Part shown: positions 13,176 through 24,850 of the stretch, piece by piece | Layout of the letters: each line of letters starts with the position of its first letter | Numbering within the stretch: position 1 is the first letter of the stretch | NCBI RefSeq assembly: GCF_910592395.1 | Contig: NC_088319.1 | Span: 1,180,001-1,244,000 of the forward strand | Reading direction: 5' to 3' | Length of the DNA: 64,000 bases | Source of the DNA: Lineus longissimus | Taxonomy: Eukaryota > Nemertea > Pilidiophora > Heteronemertea > Lineidae | Translations under genes and position numbers: made by a program | Notes under the pieces: generated by a model | Databases searched by the model: none | The model's input: only the letters and a program-made list of their open reading frames with translations | What the model was told of the DNA's origin: nothing

Positions 13176-14150
13176 CTAAAACACACATTTTCAATATTTT
13201 TCAACGAAAATCAATTTGGATTTAAACGGTAACTCGTGTCAAATTTCACCATATAATGTTTTAGCTGTTTTTGACAAATGACTACGTCACTTTCTCATAA
13301 ATCGGTAAGGTTTTCGAATCAAAATGCACATTTCTAGAAAATGATGGTTTAATCCCGCCCGGACGGCTCGCTTCAATGCCGTTTTCGTTGATGACGTCAC
13401 AACATGAACATTTTCGCGGTCGCTGTGGTTTACATTCAGCGATTTTAAAATAAATCTAATCAAAAATGGAAAATTTGAGCTTTACATTTGTGATCAACAA
13501 TTAAAAACGGACGCATTTCCGCAAAGTTGTAAATCACCTCATCGTATCACTTTAACTAACTGACTTACAAACTTAGTTTTAAGTTTATATTCTAGTATCA
13601 AATACGGTTTAGGTTATCACCCAATGTATGGTCTAATGAGCTACTCAATCTGCTTTATAACCTGAGCCTCTCTAACCGGTACCCATTTCTGACTTGGCAA
13701 AAGAAGGCAAGTTTGACAAAGAGAATTAAACTGCCAAGAGTCTCCATCGACTGTTGGGTTGGAATCAAGGATCTTTTGACCCCTAGACAGAAGCCCGAAC
13801 CACTTGTCCACAGCAATCGAGGGCTGGTTTTCCGCCTGTGAGTTCATCACAACCTACAAGTCTAACTAATGCTACACCACAACCAGGCTCAGAGGCAGGA
13901 CTATTTTGAAATTTTAGAGTAGAGGTCACGCTGTGATGTCATTTTGGATGTCAATCAGTATCCTTGATGGAGTAAAGTCACCAACAATTTGTGCCATATG
14001 TCATTAAAGACAGCTGACACCACAACTTCACTTCTGCCACTAATGCACCAACGACCAAGGTCACGTGGGTCACTGATGTCAACTTGACATCCACCTCTTC
14101 GGAAATGACGTCATGTGCATGGTCTCTATAGGCATGGTGTTTCTTCCTAC
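13176..14150. other. Intron, nothing recognised
   Basis: A 69-codon minus-strand frame at 13641-13850 has no domain match, and the perlecan frame does not need it: the flanking exons join directly in phase 0. Confidence 0.5.
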
Positions 14151-14389
14151 CTGTGATCGATACTGCTGGCAGCTGCGACACTTTGTAGACTGGCCGGAGC
14201 ACCAACACTGCAGACAGCCACGCGGATTCTCCTTTGTCAGGTGGAAATGCCCCGCCTTACACGTATCACACTCGGAGCCCCCAACGTTATCCTTACAGCC
14301 ACATGTCTGCGTGGCCGGGTCACATGTCGAGCCCGGCACGACTCCCCGCTCATCACACCGTTCACATTTGCCCGGAGCTTTCGTCGTCC
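14151..14389 (-). CDS. HSPG2: Perlecan exon: LE and start of LamB 3
   Basis: A 239-bp exon, phase 1 in and phase 0 out, acceptor TTTTCCAG and donor GTAGGA. It encodes CERCDERGVVPGSTCDP, GCKDNVGGSECDTCKAGHFH and the pre-LamB motif CLQCWCSGQSTKC, ending QQYRSQ. The ending is the same kind as in the exon at 56195 (LRRSQ). Confidence 0.9.
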
Positions 14390-15287
14390 CTGGAAAAGGA
14401 GAGAGGGATTTCAAAACACAATTTATGATCATTTTCATCCAAGCAATATTTGTCACAAATTATCCATTAGCAAGCTGCTTATCTTTGCTAATAACATTCT
14501 GAAACCCTTCTTAAGGATATTTTACGTCATTAGAACAAAGCTGGTTTTATCAGCTTTTTGAGTGACTTCAAACCTTTTCATGCATGAAGAGTTCTCAGAT
14601 CGTTCTGGCCAAAGGTACTTCATTGAACTCAGGAATGTGACCAGATCATATTTACCAAAAGATAGTGGTGTTGCACAACACTAGATTATCCTCAGGGTAG
14701 GCCTCACCAATGCTAAAGAGTAATACTCGTTTACAGTGTCAACTATGACACAGGCTGCCCAGGTCTGTGTAACATTACAATTTGTGATCACACTATTACT
14801 GTTTAGTGACAAGAGGTCAGCCAGGTACCTTTGGCCAGATCTATCTGAAAAATCCTCTATACCGTGTCGACGCAATCAGCCTGGTTGAGGGGCATCTGTT
14901 ACACATAGGCCTTACACAAGGTGAAAAGGCCTTTCATGCAGGCGACTCTGAACCGGCTTAAAGGAAACCTACCACAAAATGCCTAAAAAATGGGGAATTT
15001 TGGACGGCCCAGTTAAAACCTAAGGCAGATAAGCTTCCATTGAGAAATGTTAGCAGTTTCGAGTTCCACTCAAGTAGTTCATTATGCGAGTTGGCATCTG
15101 GATAACGTTGCATAACATTACTGACTCCAGTCAATGAACTACATAAGGGGTTATCACCAATTTAGTTATTTTTAATACGTTCAGCTAGTCTAGATAGAGA
15201 TTTTGTGCCACGACTGGAACTCTTCTACAGTGTCAACACGATATTCAACTATATCACCATCCTCATAATCAACATCACCTCCATCAC
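14390..15287. other. Intron, nothing recognised
   Basis: Intron between two laminin-EGF exons. I see no element with clear ends. The open frame of the upstream exon extends to about 15190, so a few codons at the right edge may be coding. Confidence 0.5.
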
Positions 15288-15451
15288 CTCCTTCTTGACC
15301 TTCGCCCTCCCGTTTACAGGTGTCGCCCGGCCGACGTGGGTCACCCTTGTAGCCCGGGGCACAGCTCTCACAGTTTCGGCCACGATAGCCCTGGGGACAG
15401 TTGCGGCAGGTCACCTGGCGATCGCTAGCAAGGAAGCACTCCTTACTGAAC
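15288..15451 (-). CDS. HSPG2: Perlecan exon: laminin-EGF with acidic linker (3' end uncertain)
   Basis: The acceptor CTTTCAG at the high end is clear, and the frame continues from the previous exon. It encodes FSKECFLASDRQVTCRNCPQ, then CESCAPGYKGDPRRPGDTC and a Glu/Gly-rich linker. The low end is chosen as a GTGATG donor that gives the phase 1 the next exon needs. Donors at 15279 and 15300 also give phase 1, and the open frame runs on to about 15190. The end could therefore move by a few codons. Confidence 0.72.
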
Positions 15452-15749
15452 CTGAAAGTAGGAATATTCTTGCAAACATTTGCAGGAAGTGATCGGAATA
15501 AGGGTCGATTCCGTGTCATCTGGCTGGCAGGGGTCGTCTTAGCCAAGCGCACATCTCCTCCAGTATTTGCCGACATAGCCTTGGGGACAGTACAGCTGCA
15601 TGTTCGCATATCCACAACAAAATTTCCGCATTTTTGAGCGAAACGTGGCATTTGTGAGAAAAAACCCAACAAATTTCTGACCTGACCAACTATCAGTAAT
15701 CCCTTTCTTATCATGGGTTGGCTGGATAGCGTCGTGTGACATACCAATA

Positions 15750-15927
15750 CTGTAGAACCTCTCTAATAAGGACACCTTCGGGACTGACAAGTGCTGTCCT
15801 TAATAGAGAGGTGTCCTGATTAGAGAGGTCAAAATGAATGGAAACAACCAATTTGGGACCAAAAGTAGTGTCCTTAATAGAGAGGTTGTCCTTAATAAAG
15901 TGGTGTCCGCTAACAGAGGTTCCACTG
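15750..15927. mobile_element. TA-flanked MITE, 178 bp
   Basis: The element starts CTGTAGAACCTCTCTAATAA and ends AACAGAGGTTCCACTG, with TA on both sides. It has the same length (178 bp) and internal words as the copy at 26876-27053. TA target sites and CAGTRGAACC ends suggest a pogo/Tc1-mariner type non-autonomous DNA transposon. Confidence 0.75.
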
Positions 15928-16070
15928 TAGTAGCCAATGAATACGGTACACCTTTTGTATTGGGACAAACATGTGATTGCTGGGATGGACTACTTGAGTA
16001 ATCGTGTGCACTCAGATTCTTTAGTTGAGCCAGACCTGATGATCAAACTCTTGTCTCAAAGGACCAACTA

Positions 16071-16212
16071 CAGTGAAACCTCACTCAGCTGACACCTCTA
16101 CAAATATTAGGAATTATGATTTTGGTCCCAAATGAGGTTGTTTCAGGACACCTCTCCAATAAGGTCAGCACTAGTCAGTGACAAGGGTGTCCTTAGAAGA
16201 GAGGTTTCACTG
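16071..16212. mobile_element. TA-flanked MITE, 142 bp
   Basis: It starts CAGTGAAACCTCACTCAGCT and ends GAGAGGTTTCACTG, with TA duplications on both sides. The ends are inverted repeats of about 12 bp. It is related to the 178-bp family but is a distinct subfamily. Confidence 0.75.
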
Positions 16213-16239
16213 TAATTGTACTTTTCGAACAATACATAC

Positions 16240-16367
16240 TGGTTTTCACGGGAAGTCAGAGGGCATGGACAGGCCTGACAATCGTTGGACGTTCCACGCC
16301 GTGCGTCGCCATAGAAACCACTAGCACACCTCTCACAGCGATCCCCGATAGCGTTGTGTTGGCAACT
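16240..16367 (-). CDS. HSPG2: Perlecan exon: laminin-EGF
   Basis: A 128-bp exon, phase 0 in and phase 2 out, acceptor TTTCAG and donor GTATGT. It encodes [20 protein letters not shown], then [13 protein letters not shown] 142-bp TA-flanked transposon sits just downstream in the intron (16071-16212). Confidence 0.9.
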
Positions 16368-16772
16368 CTGAAATCAGAATATTAATAGTGCATCAGGACG
16401 GATTCCTAGGGAGAGACCCGTTCTTATACCCCCCTTATCTTAAGGCTAACTCTGCACATTCAAAAATCTGATAATTGAGCTTCCAATTATCTATTTCTGT
16501 TCACCTGGGCCGCAAGGAAATTCAATTAACACGAGCAACATAGTGCTTTAAGAGAGATTGATGGATTTTACAGTAGATATGTCAGTCCTGACGCTAGAGC
16601 ATAAAGTCAGAAACAGCCGTCACTTCAGCAGACAGTTTGGTTCCAGTAAAAGGTTTCACTTCCAAATTTGCCAAGATAAAACCCCTTGAACTAAATGTTA
16701 TCACAACTGTGTTAACTAATGATACCTAAGGACGCAAGCGGATTTAAAAATCTAAAATTAGGATGAGCTTAC

Positions 16773-16998
16773 CTCACATTTCCCTGTCTCAGTATCACAG
16801 TTAGCAGCATGCCTGTTACAATCACACGGCACACACCGTCCAAGGTACCGGCCGACCTTTTCCCGTCGGTAGCCACTACGGCAGTCATGGCAGGAGAGAC
16901 CCTGGTACCCAGGTGGACACTGGCACTGCTCAACAGTCAAGGCTCGATCACCCCCAGAGTTCCTATTCTCAGCAGTCTCGAATATGACATCAGAAATA
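16773..16998 (-). CDS. HSPG2: Perlecan exon: end of LamB 2 and laminin-EGF
   Basis: A 226-bp exon, phase 2 in and phase 0 out, acceptor TTCTTCCAG and donor GTAAGC. It encodes SISDVIFETAENRNSGGD, then EQCQCPPGYQGLSCHDC and VPCDCNRHAANCD with a closing TGKCE. It corresponds to the fused equivalent of the exons at 22201 and 21564. Confidence 0.9.
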
Positions 16999-17439
16999 CT
17001 GGAAGAAACGTGTGATGGATAGAGGTGATTTTTTTATTGAGAAATGCTTGCCCTCTCTACGATTCACTTTTACTTTTGTCATATTGACTTTGATGCCAGT
17101 CTCACATTCTGTGACCCGTACCAATCACAAGTTCGAATCCAACGCACAGCTATTGATACCGTAACGATTATCAACTTTTCTTCTTCTTCTTCCTCAGCAT
17201 TCGCTCTGAACTTGGAGGTGATTTTCTCCAGGGAGTATTCCCCTCCAAGGCGGGATGAGCGTATATGCGTGACACTACGGATATGCGCCAGTTGGGTTTA
17301 TTGGCCTAGTGAATCCGACTTCAGCGAGAGGTTGAGTCCATGCAAGCTACTCATGTTTCTCACTTGGTGGGGTCTCTAACCTGCCCTGGCATAGACACCA
17401 GATACAAGAACCTTGGTTTTAAGTCTCATTGAATGACTG

Positions 17440-17555
17440 TGAAGACCCCAGAATTTGAGTTATCGAGAAATACAATCCTTGGTTCTCGCAGGGATCGAAC
17501 CCACGCCCTTTTACATGGTAGCCAGCAGTGTTAACCACATGCCACAGGCTATGAA
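17440..17555 (-). mobile_element. Probable tRNA-derived SINE head
   Basis: On the minus strand, TGGCATGTGGTTAACA near 17534-17549 fits an RNA polymerase III A box. GGTTCGATCCC at 17491-17501 fits the B box at tRNA-like spacing (about 40 bp). No proper cloverleaf can be drawn, and the sequence downstream is not tRNA, so a SINE is more likely than a tRNA gene. Confidence 0.5.
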
Positions 17556-17608
17556 GTTCCCTAAATTAACTTTTCTGAAAGTCGAAACGAATGATGAAAT
17601 TGCCCTAC

Positions 17609-17727
17609 CTAGACTGTGCCGTGGTCCTTGCGTAGGTTGCCTTGATCATTAGGGTATCAATATCAGCCAAGACCATCAGGAACTCCTCACGAGATACTTG
17701 ACTCCCATCTTCCTTCATCCAGTAGGA
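17609..17727 (-). CDS. HSPG2: Perlecan exon: LamB 2, late part
   Basis: A 119-bp exon, phase 0 in and phase 2 out, acceptor TCTGCAG and donor GTAGGG. It encodes SYWMKEDGSQVSREEFLMVL, then DIDTLMIKATYA. It is equivalent to the LamB 1 exon at 28973-29139, with the same phases and the same R-x-E-F-L-M-V-L type helix. Confidence 0.9.
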
Positions 17728-18094
17728 CTGCAGAGAAACGAACGAATAAAGATAAAGGGTGAAAATGAACCAACTCACTGTATAAAAGCCTGATCTAGAT
17801 TTGGCCTGATGACCATGTGGACAATAGGGCCGCAATAGGGTTCCATACAGAAACTCACGTATGACTTGATGATGTAAACAACTGCTGTAAACAACTGCTG
17901 CAATACTGATTGATGAGCAAGAAAGGCTTTGTTAATTGCATGTATGAAATTCGTAAGTAATCTCAGTCACAATTGACTACACCCTCTGCCTCTTGAAGCC
18001 GTGCATGACCAACTCCACTGCCGCGTAAGCTTCGTTCCAAAGTAAACAAACGTCGTCAACCTTCCGGTTCAGAAAAGAATGGAACATCTCTCAC

Positions 18095-18598
18095 CTCAGT
18101 CAGTGGCACCTGCACAGCTTGTGGGATCGCGGCCTGAAGAGGTTGGCGGGCTGTGTACATCAATACAATGCCATTCCCCTTGATCTCAATATCCGCATCG
18201 TTATTCGGTCTTGGGTCGCTGCCCGCTTGGTAGTTGACTGTGAATAGAATCTTCCCGCCGTACCCTCCAACCTTGTCCCCAAGGAATTTCTCTGGGAGGA
18301 TCCAGTAATATGTGTAGGGCGTCAAAGCGCTGAAGCGTCGATACATTAACTGGTTGCGACGGATATCTACGTCGAATTCTGAGTCAACCGTACGTGTGCG
18401 GGCTGCGTTTGACAAGACGAACCCATCAAATCTTGCAGGATCAAAGTTCGAACGGACTTCCGTCCTGTACCATCCGGAACTGGCGCACATGTCCGTGACA
18501 CCATTACAGAAACACTTCAGACAACCGTCTGGGTTTTCGGTTGAAAGGTAGAAGGCACCAGCCCCACACTGACCGCACGATTTACCTTGGGCGTTTCT
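18095..18598 (-). CDS. HSPG2: Perlecan exon: LE half-module and most of LamB 2
   Basis: A 504-bp phase 0-0 exon (168 codons), acceptor TTTCCAG and donor GTGAGAG. It encodes RNAQGKSCGQCGAGAFYLST, the CLKCFCNGVTDMC pre-LamB motif, then LamB with YTYYWILPEKFLGDKVGGYG and a closing VPLTEV. The same stretch is spread over four exons in LamB 1, so introns have been lost here or gained there. Confidence 0.92.
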
Positions 18599-19398
18599 CT
18601 GGAAATTGAAAGTAGACACTTGTAGAGTTACTTCTATGAATTGAGGCTTTACTATGTGTGCCCAAGTAACACAGTGGAACAAATCTTAAGCCGCCCCTGG
18701 TTACAGAGCATCAAGTCTATAACCAAAGACCCAAATCCAAACACAACTAACAGTTGAATACTTTTCCCATAAAACAGATTTTTGGGCTGCTTTCGAGATA
18801 ACACAAAGGAATTTGCTTAAGCACACATTCAGCTCATTGTTTTTTAAATGTCTTTTCAAGATTCCGACAGTGGTCCAATCATTTTAAGTTAATAACGAGG
18901 CAAACAAAGTATGTCGAAACATTTTTGAACTGCATTTACGGGCAGAGGCATGTATTCATCCACGACCGGAAGTGTGGCGAGCTTATCAAAATGTCAAGTT
19001 GTGGTAAATACATGGCTGGGATGGACCAAAGTGGAATTAATTCTCAATCTGTGGTTGATTCTTAATCTACAGAGTCAGGCCATCACAGAAATATGCTTTT
19101 TGATAATATATTTAGGAAAATGTGGTCTCACTGGTCAGTTTAGAACTTGTATTTTGACAGGGCCATATCAATGCACCAGTGACGTTTTGATGGATATGGT
19201 GTACGGAAATCTTTTTTTCTCAGGTAATCGCTATTGGAATGTTTTTAAACTTTATTATGCTATTGGCAAAGGGTTCTTCTTGACACATATAACATTTTGT
19301 GCAGATTGATTGTCCAAGGTGTACTTTTTTTACCAAAACTTATGCACAACAATGTACACGTAATGTACACAGGTTTTAATAGAGGGCTCTGGCCTTAC
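18599..19398. other. Intron, nothing recognised
   Basis: AT-rich intron. A 119-codon plus-strand frame at 18950-19309 has no recognisable domain and no support as a gene. Confidence 0.5.
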
Positions 19399-19615
19399 CT
19401 TGCATGGACACTGGTCGTTAGTGTCAGGAGTTGAAGACAGGCTTCCTCTCGGGTCACATGACTGTTGGCTGGGCCGGCAGTAGTCGCCGGGGGTCTTGGG
19501 GTTACCGATGTATCCAGGCGCACACTGTTCACATCTGCGGCCTGTGTACTCACGTGGGCATCCTCGGCATGTGATCTGGGTGTCCAGCGGGTCAACGTAG
19601 CAATCTTTGCTGAAT
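19399..19615 (-). CDS. HSPG2: Perlecan exon: laminin-EGF pair
   Basis: A 217-bp exon, phase 2 in and phase 0 out, acceptor CTCTCCAG and donor GTAAGG. It encodes FSKDCYVDPLDTQITCRGCP, then GRRCEQCAPGYIGNP and a linker ending DQCPCK. The FSKDC and CAPGY motifs match the corresponding LE region of vertebrate perlecan. Confidence 0.9.
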
Positions 19616-20057
19616 CTGGAGAGGGAGTATAATTTGTGTAGCACAGTAGTTATCCCATTCCTAGAGGCTTTAATGTTAAACAAAATGAACGCCACCTTCA
19701 GAGAAAAGTAGTAACTGCAACAATTTCTTTGCTGTTGTGAAGCGATTCCAGCTAGTGGATTTTGCAAATAATCTGGATTCGCAAAATTGTTAGCAAACAT
19801 TTTTTTGGGTTTTCTATCTGGAAATTGAAAGAAAGGTTTGTAATCTATCAAAATGAAAATCACAAAAATAAAACTTTTCCAAGAAATTATGTAACTTACA
19901 AAATAAATAGGTGCGAAAATCTTAAAGTTTACAGCAGCTTGTCGTTGACTCCTCAAACAATTTGAAAGCCAGAGTCACAAACCAATGACTCCAATTGGTG
20001 CCTAACTGTAGTGGCAAAGAACAAACTTTCAAGGTGACAAGATAAATCCCAACTTAC

Positions 20058-20185
20058 TGGTTTCTTGTATCAGTTAGAGGACATGGGCAGGGGAGACAGT
20101 CTGTTGATGTGCCACCACTGGCGTTGCCATAGTAACCAGCTTTGCACTTCTCGCATTTGTCACCCTCTGTATTATGCTGGCAGGA
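20058..20185 (-). CDS. HSPG2: Perlecan exon: laminin-EGF
   Basis: A 128-bp exon, phase 0 in and phase 2 out. It encodes [20 protein letters not shown] and then the closing CLPCPCP. It is paralogous to the exons at 16240-16367 and 10796-10923, which have the same length and phase, showing that a LamB plus LE block has been repeated three times. Confidence 0.9.
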
Positions 20186-20251
20186 CTGAAAGGAAATGTT
20201 TGAAAAAATGTTAGGATGTTTTTCTCACAAAACGTCACGTCCATTTCTTAA

Positions 20252-20865
20252 TTAAACCCTTTAACTGCCGATGTACGCCAATTGGCGACTTAGGTAAAAT
20301 GTCTATCGTTCGGCCGTGCGCCGGTTGGCAACTTCGCCTCTCTTTATCCCAATGTGTTATAGACTGATATGCAGTTCTGTAAATATCCGATAGATGGCAA
20401 TAGTGTTTCGTTGATGAGTGTTCCCCCATGGGCGTTGATGTGGGGAATAGCATTCCATGAAGATGACATCACTGCAGCTGCTGCCCTCTATTTCCCCATC
20501 GCTGAATTACAGGCAATGTCAGACAAACATGCGGCTTCATAATGGATTCAGGCTTTCTAACTAGGGCAGTTAGATTCAATCTGGCACATGTCCGAGTGTT
20601 GGAAATACTACATAATTATTCTGAATATTTCTCTCTCTGACTCTATGGTATCATTCATGCTAAAAACAATGCAGGGTCAAAGATAATTGACTTTGAAATA
20701 AGCTCAAATGCGTAGAAATAAGTGTCGATGTCCGACTGTCACGTGACTAAAACGTCATCAATATCTTATGCAAATGACCTTGTGAGCTATAAATAGTAAC
20801 TTCGCGGAATGCTATTGGCATGCTGGAGGACAGTGGGGATTTTGGGTGGAACAGTGAAAGGTTAA
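20252..20865. mobile_element. TTAA-flanked inverted-repeat element, about 0.6 kb
   Basis: It starts TTAAACCCTTTAACTGCCGA and ends AACAGTGAAAGGTTAA. The ends pair with those of the element at 54658-54883, and TTAA sites suggest a piggyBac-type non-autonomous transposon. Its right part (20567-20830) recurs almost unchanged at 24588-24850. Confidence 0.65.
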
Positions 20866-21259
20866 TTCACAGGATGGTCCTTTCTATGCCCCTCTCCGTA
20901 TTATAAAGTTATCGCTAGTGTACTGTATATGTGGGAAGGGTCATACACTTCAGTAATAAACATGTCCACCCTTCCATGACCTGATTTATCCCTCCCCTAC
21001 ACCAGAGAGTTCCTACACCATTAACTGGCATCAATAACATATCTTAATCAATAGGAGAAGGCTACAATAATGTTGAAAACATTGGCACCTTGTGGCTGAG
21101 TCAATAATTCCTTGTTATCATCAGTCCAATTGGGCAGCAGGCAGCAACAACTATGCTTCCTCAAGCTAACTCAATTCTGAGCCAGGTCCTCAATTTAGTG
21201 TGGTGTAAGCAATCTGTCTCCATCTCCTAGTACTGATCGGGTGTAAGACAGGTATAGGA

Positions 21260-21492
21260 CAATCACTGGTGGCCTGGGTCTCTCCTGCCAGGCAACTGCT
21301 GTAGGCCTACAGGGTGTAGAATGTCTTATACTAAAACCAACACTGGCCAGGGTGTCTCCTGCCAGGCAACTGCTGTAGGCCTACAGGGTGTAGAATGTCT
21401 TATACTAAAACCAACACTGGCCAGGGTGTCTCCTGCCAGGCAACTGCTGTAGGCCTACAGGGTGTAGAATGTTTTATACTAAAACCAACACT
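21260..21492. repeat. 74-bp tandem repeat, 3 copies
   Basis: TCTCCTGCCAGGCAACTGCT starts at 21281, 21355 and 21429. Each unit contains the palindrome GTAGGCCTAC. Confidence 0.9.
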
Positions 21493-21563
21493 TGGTTATG
21501 ACACAATGCTACCGTCATCATCAAACTGAATGAGACACATGACAAGGAGAATCTAAAACTTAC

Positions 21564-21677
21564 CACACAGATGCCTGTATCAGCATCACAATCGTCCGTG
21601 TGCTTGTTGCAATCACACGGTATGCATCGTCCCAAGAATCGACCAACGGACTGCCGGCGATATCCCCGAGCACATTT
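21564..21677 (-). CDS. HSPG2: Perlecan exon: laminin-EGF
   Basis: A 114-bp phase 0-0 exon, acceptor TTTCAG and donor GTAAGTT. It encodes KCARGYRRQSVGRFLGRC, then CIPCDCNKHTDDCD and a closing TGICV: the end of one LE module and the start of the next, with normal cysteine spacing. Confidence 0.9.
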
Positions 21678-22200
21678 CTGAAATGGAACAAAGGGAACAT
21701 GAAATAATTTATAGCTAAAATTCTGTGAAGTTACAGACAAATTCATCCACTTTCCCATATCAACTCTATGAGCATCATCCCAAACTGACTTGGCCTAACT
21801 GCTTTTTTGTCACAGTTTTTCGACTTTCACTCCCCACAGCCACACATCAAGAGGGATCATTTTCCCTGTCAACAGTCCCCAGCCTGCCTATCTGGCCACC
21901 CATCTTGATCTATAATGTCTCTAAGTGTCTGATGAGCAACTCCTGTAAACCGTTCATATCACCCTTGGTAAAACTCTCTTGGCCGCTTTCCCACCATTCC
22001 GTGCAACTTTGCCCTAGCGTTCCGTCAGAAGCATGACGTCACACAGGGGACCAACTCAACATCAACCGGTACACCTCGACGTAGGTTCCAACACCCCAAC
22101 GCGGTTTATGAGATCATGCAAAGATCTTAATCTGCACAAACGGTCACTGTCCGCAATTGCCACATCGATTAAATAGCCTTTCAATGTTTATGCCACTTAC

Positions 22201-22318
22201 ATCACAGGAGAGGCCGGTGTAACCCTCTGGACAGGTACACATCTCCACGAGTGATGCTCTGTCTCCCCGACTGCCGCTGCTTGGGTCCACACCAACATCA
22301 AGGAAGACCTGGCTCACC
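22201..22318 (-). CDS. HSPG2: Perlecan exon: end of LamB 1 and LE half-module
   Basis: A 118-bp exon, phase 2 in and phase 0 out, acceptor TTCTACAG and donor GTAAGTG. It finishes the first laminin IV domain (VSQVFLDVGV, then EMCTCPEGYTGLSCD). The CTCPEGYTGLSC motif is the C-terminal half of the interrupted laminin-EGF module that resumes after every LamB. Confidence 0.9.
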
Positions 22319-24587
22319 CTGTAGAAAAGGATATTGCTTACAAATCAGAAAATTCTGACATATTTAGCCAGTACATTGGGGGATGAGTCCCCCAAACCCC
22401 CTCCCCCACTCTCTGAAAGTGACAGGTTTTAGCCAGTACATTGGGGGTACATTGGGGGAAGGCCCCCCCAACCCCCCCCCCATTGGACTCTAAAATAGAA
22501 GTCCTTGGAGACATTGAACCACAAGGCCCCACAAAGAAGTAGTCCCCGCCCGCCCCGGTAGCTGTCACATATCGGCTGACAGAAGCAGCTCTTTGTGGTG
22601 AAATAATGATTGAATTTTGCACCTGATAGCCTAGATAGGCCTATTTGTGTATGTTTCTTGATTTAAGCATCTTGTCATTAAAGGGGGACTATAGGCAGGA
22701 GCAGAGGGGCTAATTTGGCCATCTTCAGGTGACTTATATACACAGTGAGGGCCGTCATGTCAGATTCAGCAATAAATATATTCCTCGTACAAAGGTGAAT
22801 CATTTCGACGTACTGTGAGATGTGAGAGACCCCTATTGTCGACTTTGTGTAATTTTATCTTCCCTGCCTAGCTTCTGCCTATATTGTCCCTTTAAGACTC
22901 AAACAGATTGCTGCTGCAGTGTTTGACGTAGAAAGTTAACTATCTCCAAGTTAATGATAGTCGTCAAAGTAAAGACAAACTGTGTAGGCTATTGTAAGCG
23001 TAGGGTGTTTTCGTTTGTGGCCTACATACACTAAAAGCATAACCAGTCCCCCCTTCCATAAACAAGACATTCCCAGTAAGCATGCATTGAGTTCATAGTA
23101 AATACATATCCGCACAACAAACCGAACACTGATGGCAGAGACCTATTTTAACAAGACAAAGGGACGTGCGTCATACGAAGTGGTATTCAATAGATTTTAT
23201 GCTTCACGTCTGTCAATAATTCATAAAAGAATTCAGTTTCCTTTCTTTCCCGTTCATTCAATCATTGACGTCAACAATACGAACAATCTTTATCTACCGG
23301 TACTCAGTCGATGAATGGTTACTTCGCAAAGAGATTTCGGGGTAATCTAGATACGATACTAAGTTAATTGTTGGCCAGTTTGCCAAATTGGACAGTTGCC
23401 AGCAAAGCGAAGTAAAAGACAAACTCTTCAATAGCTATGTGAGATATTGCAAGTGTAGGGTGTTTGTGCCTGTGGTCTAGTATAGACATACACTGAAAGC
23501 AAATAACCAGGGTCCCCCCTCCGCAACCGGGGGCTTTAAGAACCAGTTGGCGTGCATTGATTACATTGGACAGTTCATTAACTTGAGGCATGACCGCCCC
23601 CAGTATGATATGCATTGATCAGGCCAAGGTCCCTTCACACTGATTGGCGAAAACTTTTCGCTGCGTGTAGCGAGGTCGTGGTAAGTCGATGAACAGTGGT
23701 TGGCATTGTGAATCAACTAATCACTTGTGACCTAAATTCTAATTAGTGGTTAGGCCTATGGTGTGGTTTTGTTAGGTCTATTGACGATCTCCAAAAAAAT
23801 AAATCGCATTAAAATAAAACCCGTATCGGCCTATCTTGAACCCTTACAGATATTGATGCAAAGGCCAATGGTACAACCATTAGACAAACTGGTATCGCCA
23901 ACCCATTGTCCATCTTCGATTCACTCAAACAATTTTGAATGGCACATAACGACAATGCGCATAATATCGGGGATATTCAAAAACGGTATGACTAGAACAG
24001 CGAGTCTATAGAGTACTGTAGAACGGAAAATTTTCGCTGCATATTTTTGCGAATCAAGATATTATTTCTAATCAAATTTAAATTGTCTACTTTGACATAG
24101 AGCTCTTATAGCGAATAGGCGCTGTAGTTTGGATGGCTATATTAGAATACTCAAATCCACTGTAAACATGTCTCATTGTGTCGGGTAGGCCAATGTAGTA
24201 CACAAAAATGGGTATATAATACGAGTAATTATGCAACGGTCATTCAAGAGGTGTGGAATTTGTGTTTGTTAGGGGTAATTATCATACGTGCTAATTGACA
24301 AGACTTTTCTTGAAATGGACATTTTGATGTGGTGTTTGTAAAGGCCTATACCAAACTGTGATACTCAACCAAACCATACTTTTAAACGGAATAAAAATTG
24401 CACTGTACATGTGGCGTAGGTGTTCCCAAACTTTTTGTGGGTAGTGTATATCTTAGGAGATATCATATGGAAATTTCAAGTATTCATTTACTTTTGACCG
24501 GAGGTGTACACACACTTTGCGTCTGCAAAAAACAACAACACAGAGCAAACGCCTACGTTCGTAAACCTGTTTCGAGTCAAGTTACGA
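22319..24587. other. Intron; diverged internal duplication, no gene
   Basis: About 22890-23110 and 23350-23610 share diverged sequence (AAAGACAAACT, GTGTAGGGTGTTT, TACACT, AAAGCATAACCAG, GCATTGA), an old duplication. Near 22375-22460, AGCCAGTACATTGGGGG occurs twice. I see no exon. Confidence 0.55.
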
Positions 24588-24850
24588 GTTAGATTCAATC
24601 TGGCACATGTCCGAGTGTTGGAAATACTACATAATTGTTCTGAATATTTCTCTCTCTGACTCTATGGTATCATTCATGCTAAAAACAATGCAGGGTCAAA
24701 GATAATTGACTTTGAAATAAGCTCAAATGCGTAGAAATAAGTGTCGATGTCTGACTGTCACGTGACTAAAACGTCATCAATATCTTATGCAAATGACCTT
24801 GTGAGCTATAAATAGTAACTTCGCGGAATGCTATTGGCATGCTGGAGGAC
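24588..24850. repeat. Dispersed copy of the right part of the 20252 element
   Basis: TTAGATTCAATCTGGCACAT through GGCATGCTGGAGGACA matches 20567-20832 with only a few changes. The left half and the terminal TTAA end are missing here. Confidence 0.85.

Noticed and set aside
13641-13850. 69-codon minus-strand frame as a possible perlecan LamB 3 exon
   Set aside because: The exons at 14151 and 12981 join in phase 0 and give a complete laminin IV domain without it; its sequence does not resemble LamB.
17100-17150. GTTCGAATCC as a tRNA gene
   Set aside because: The T-loop-like word has no matching A box or acceptor stem at the right distance.
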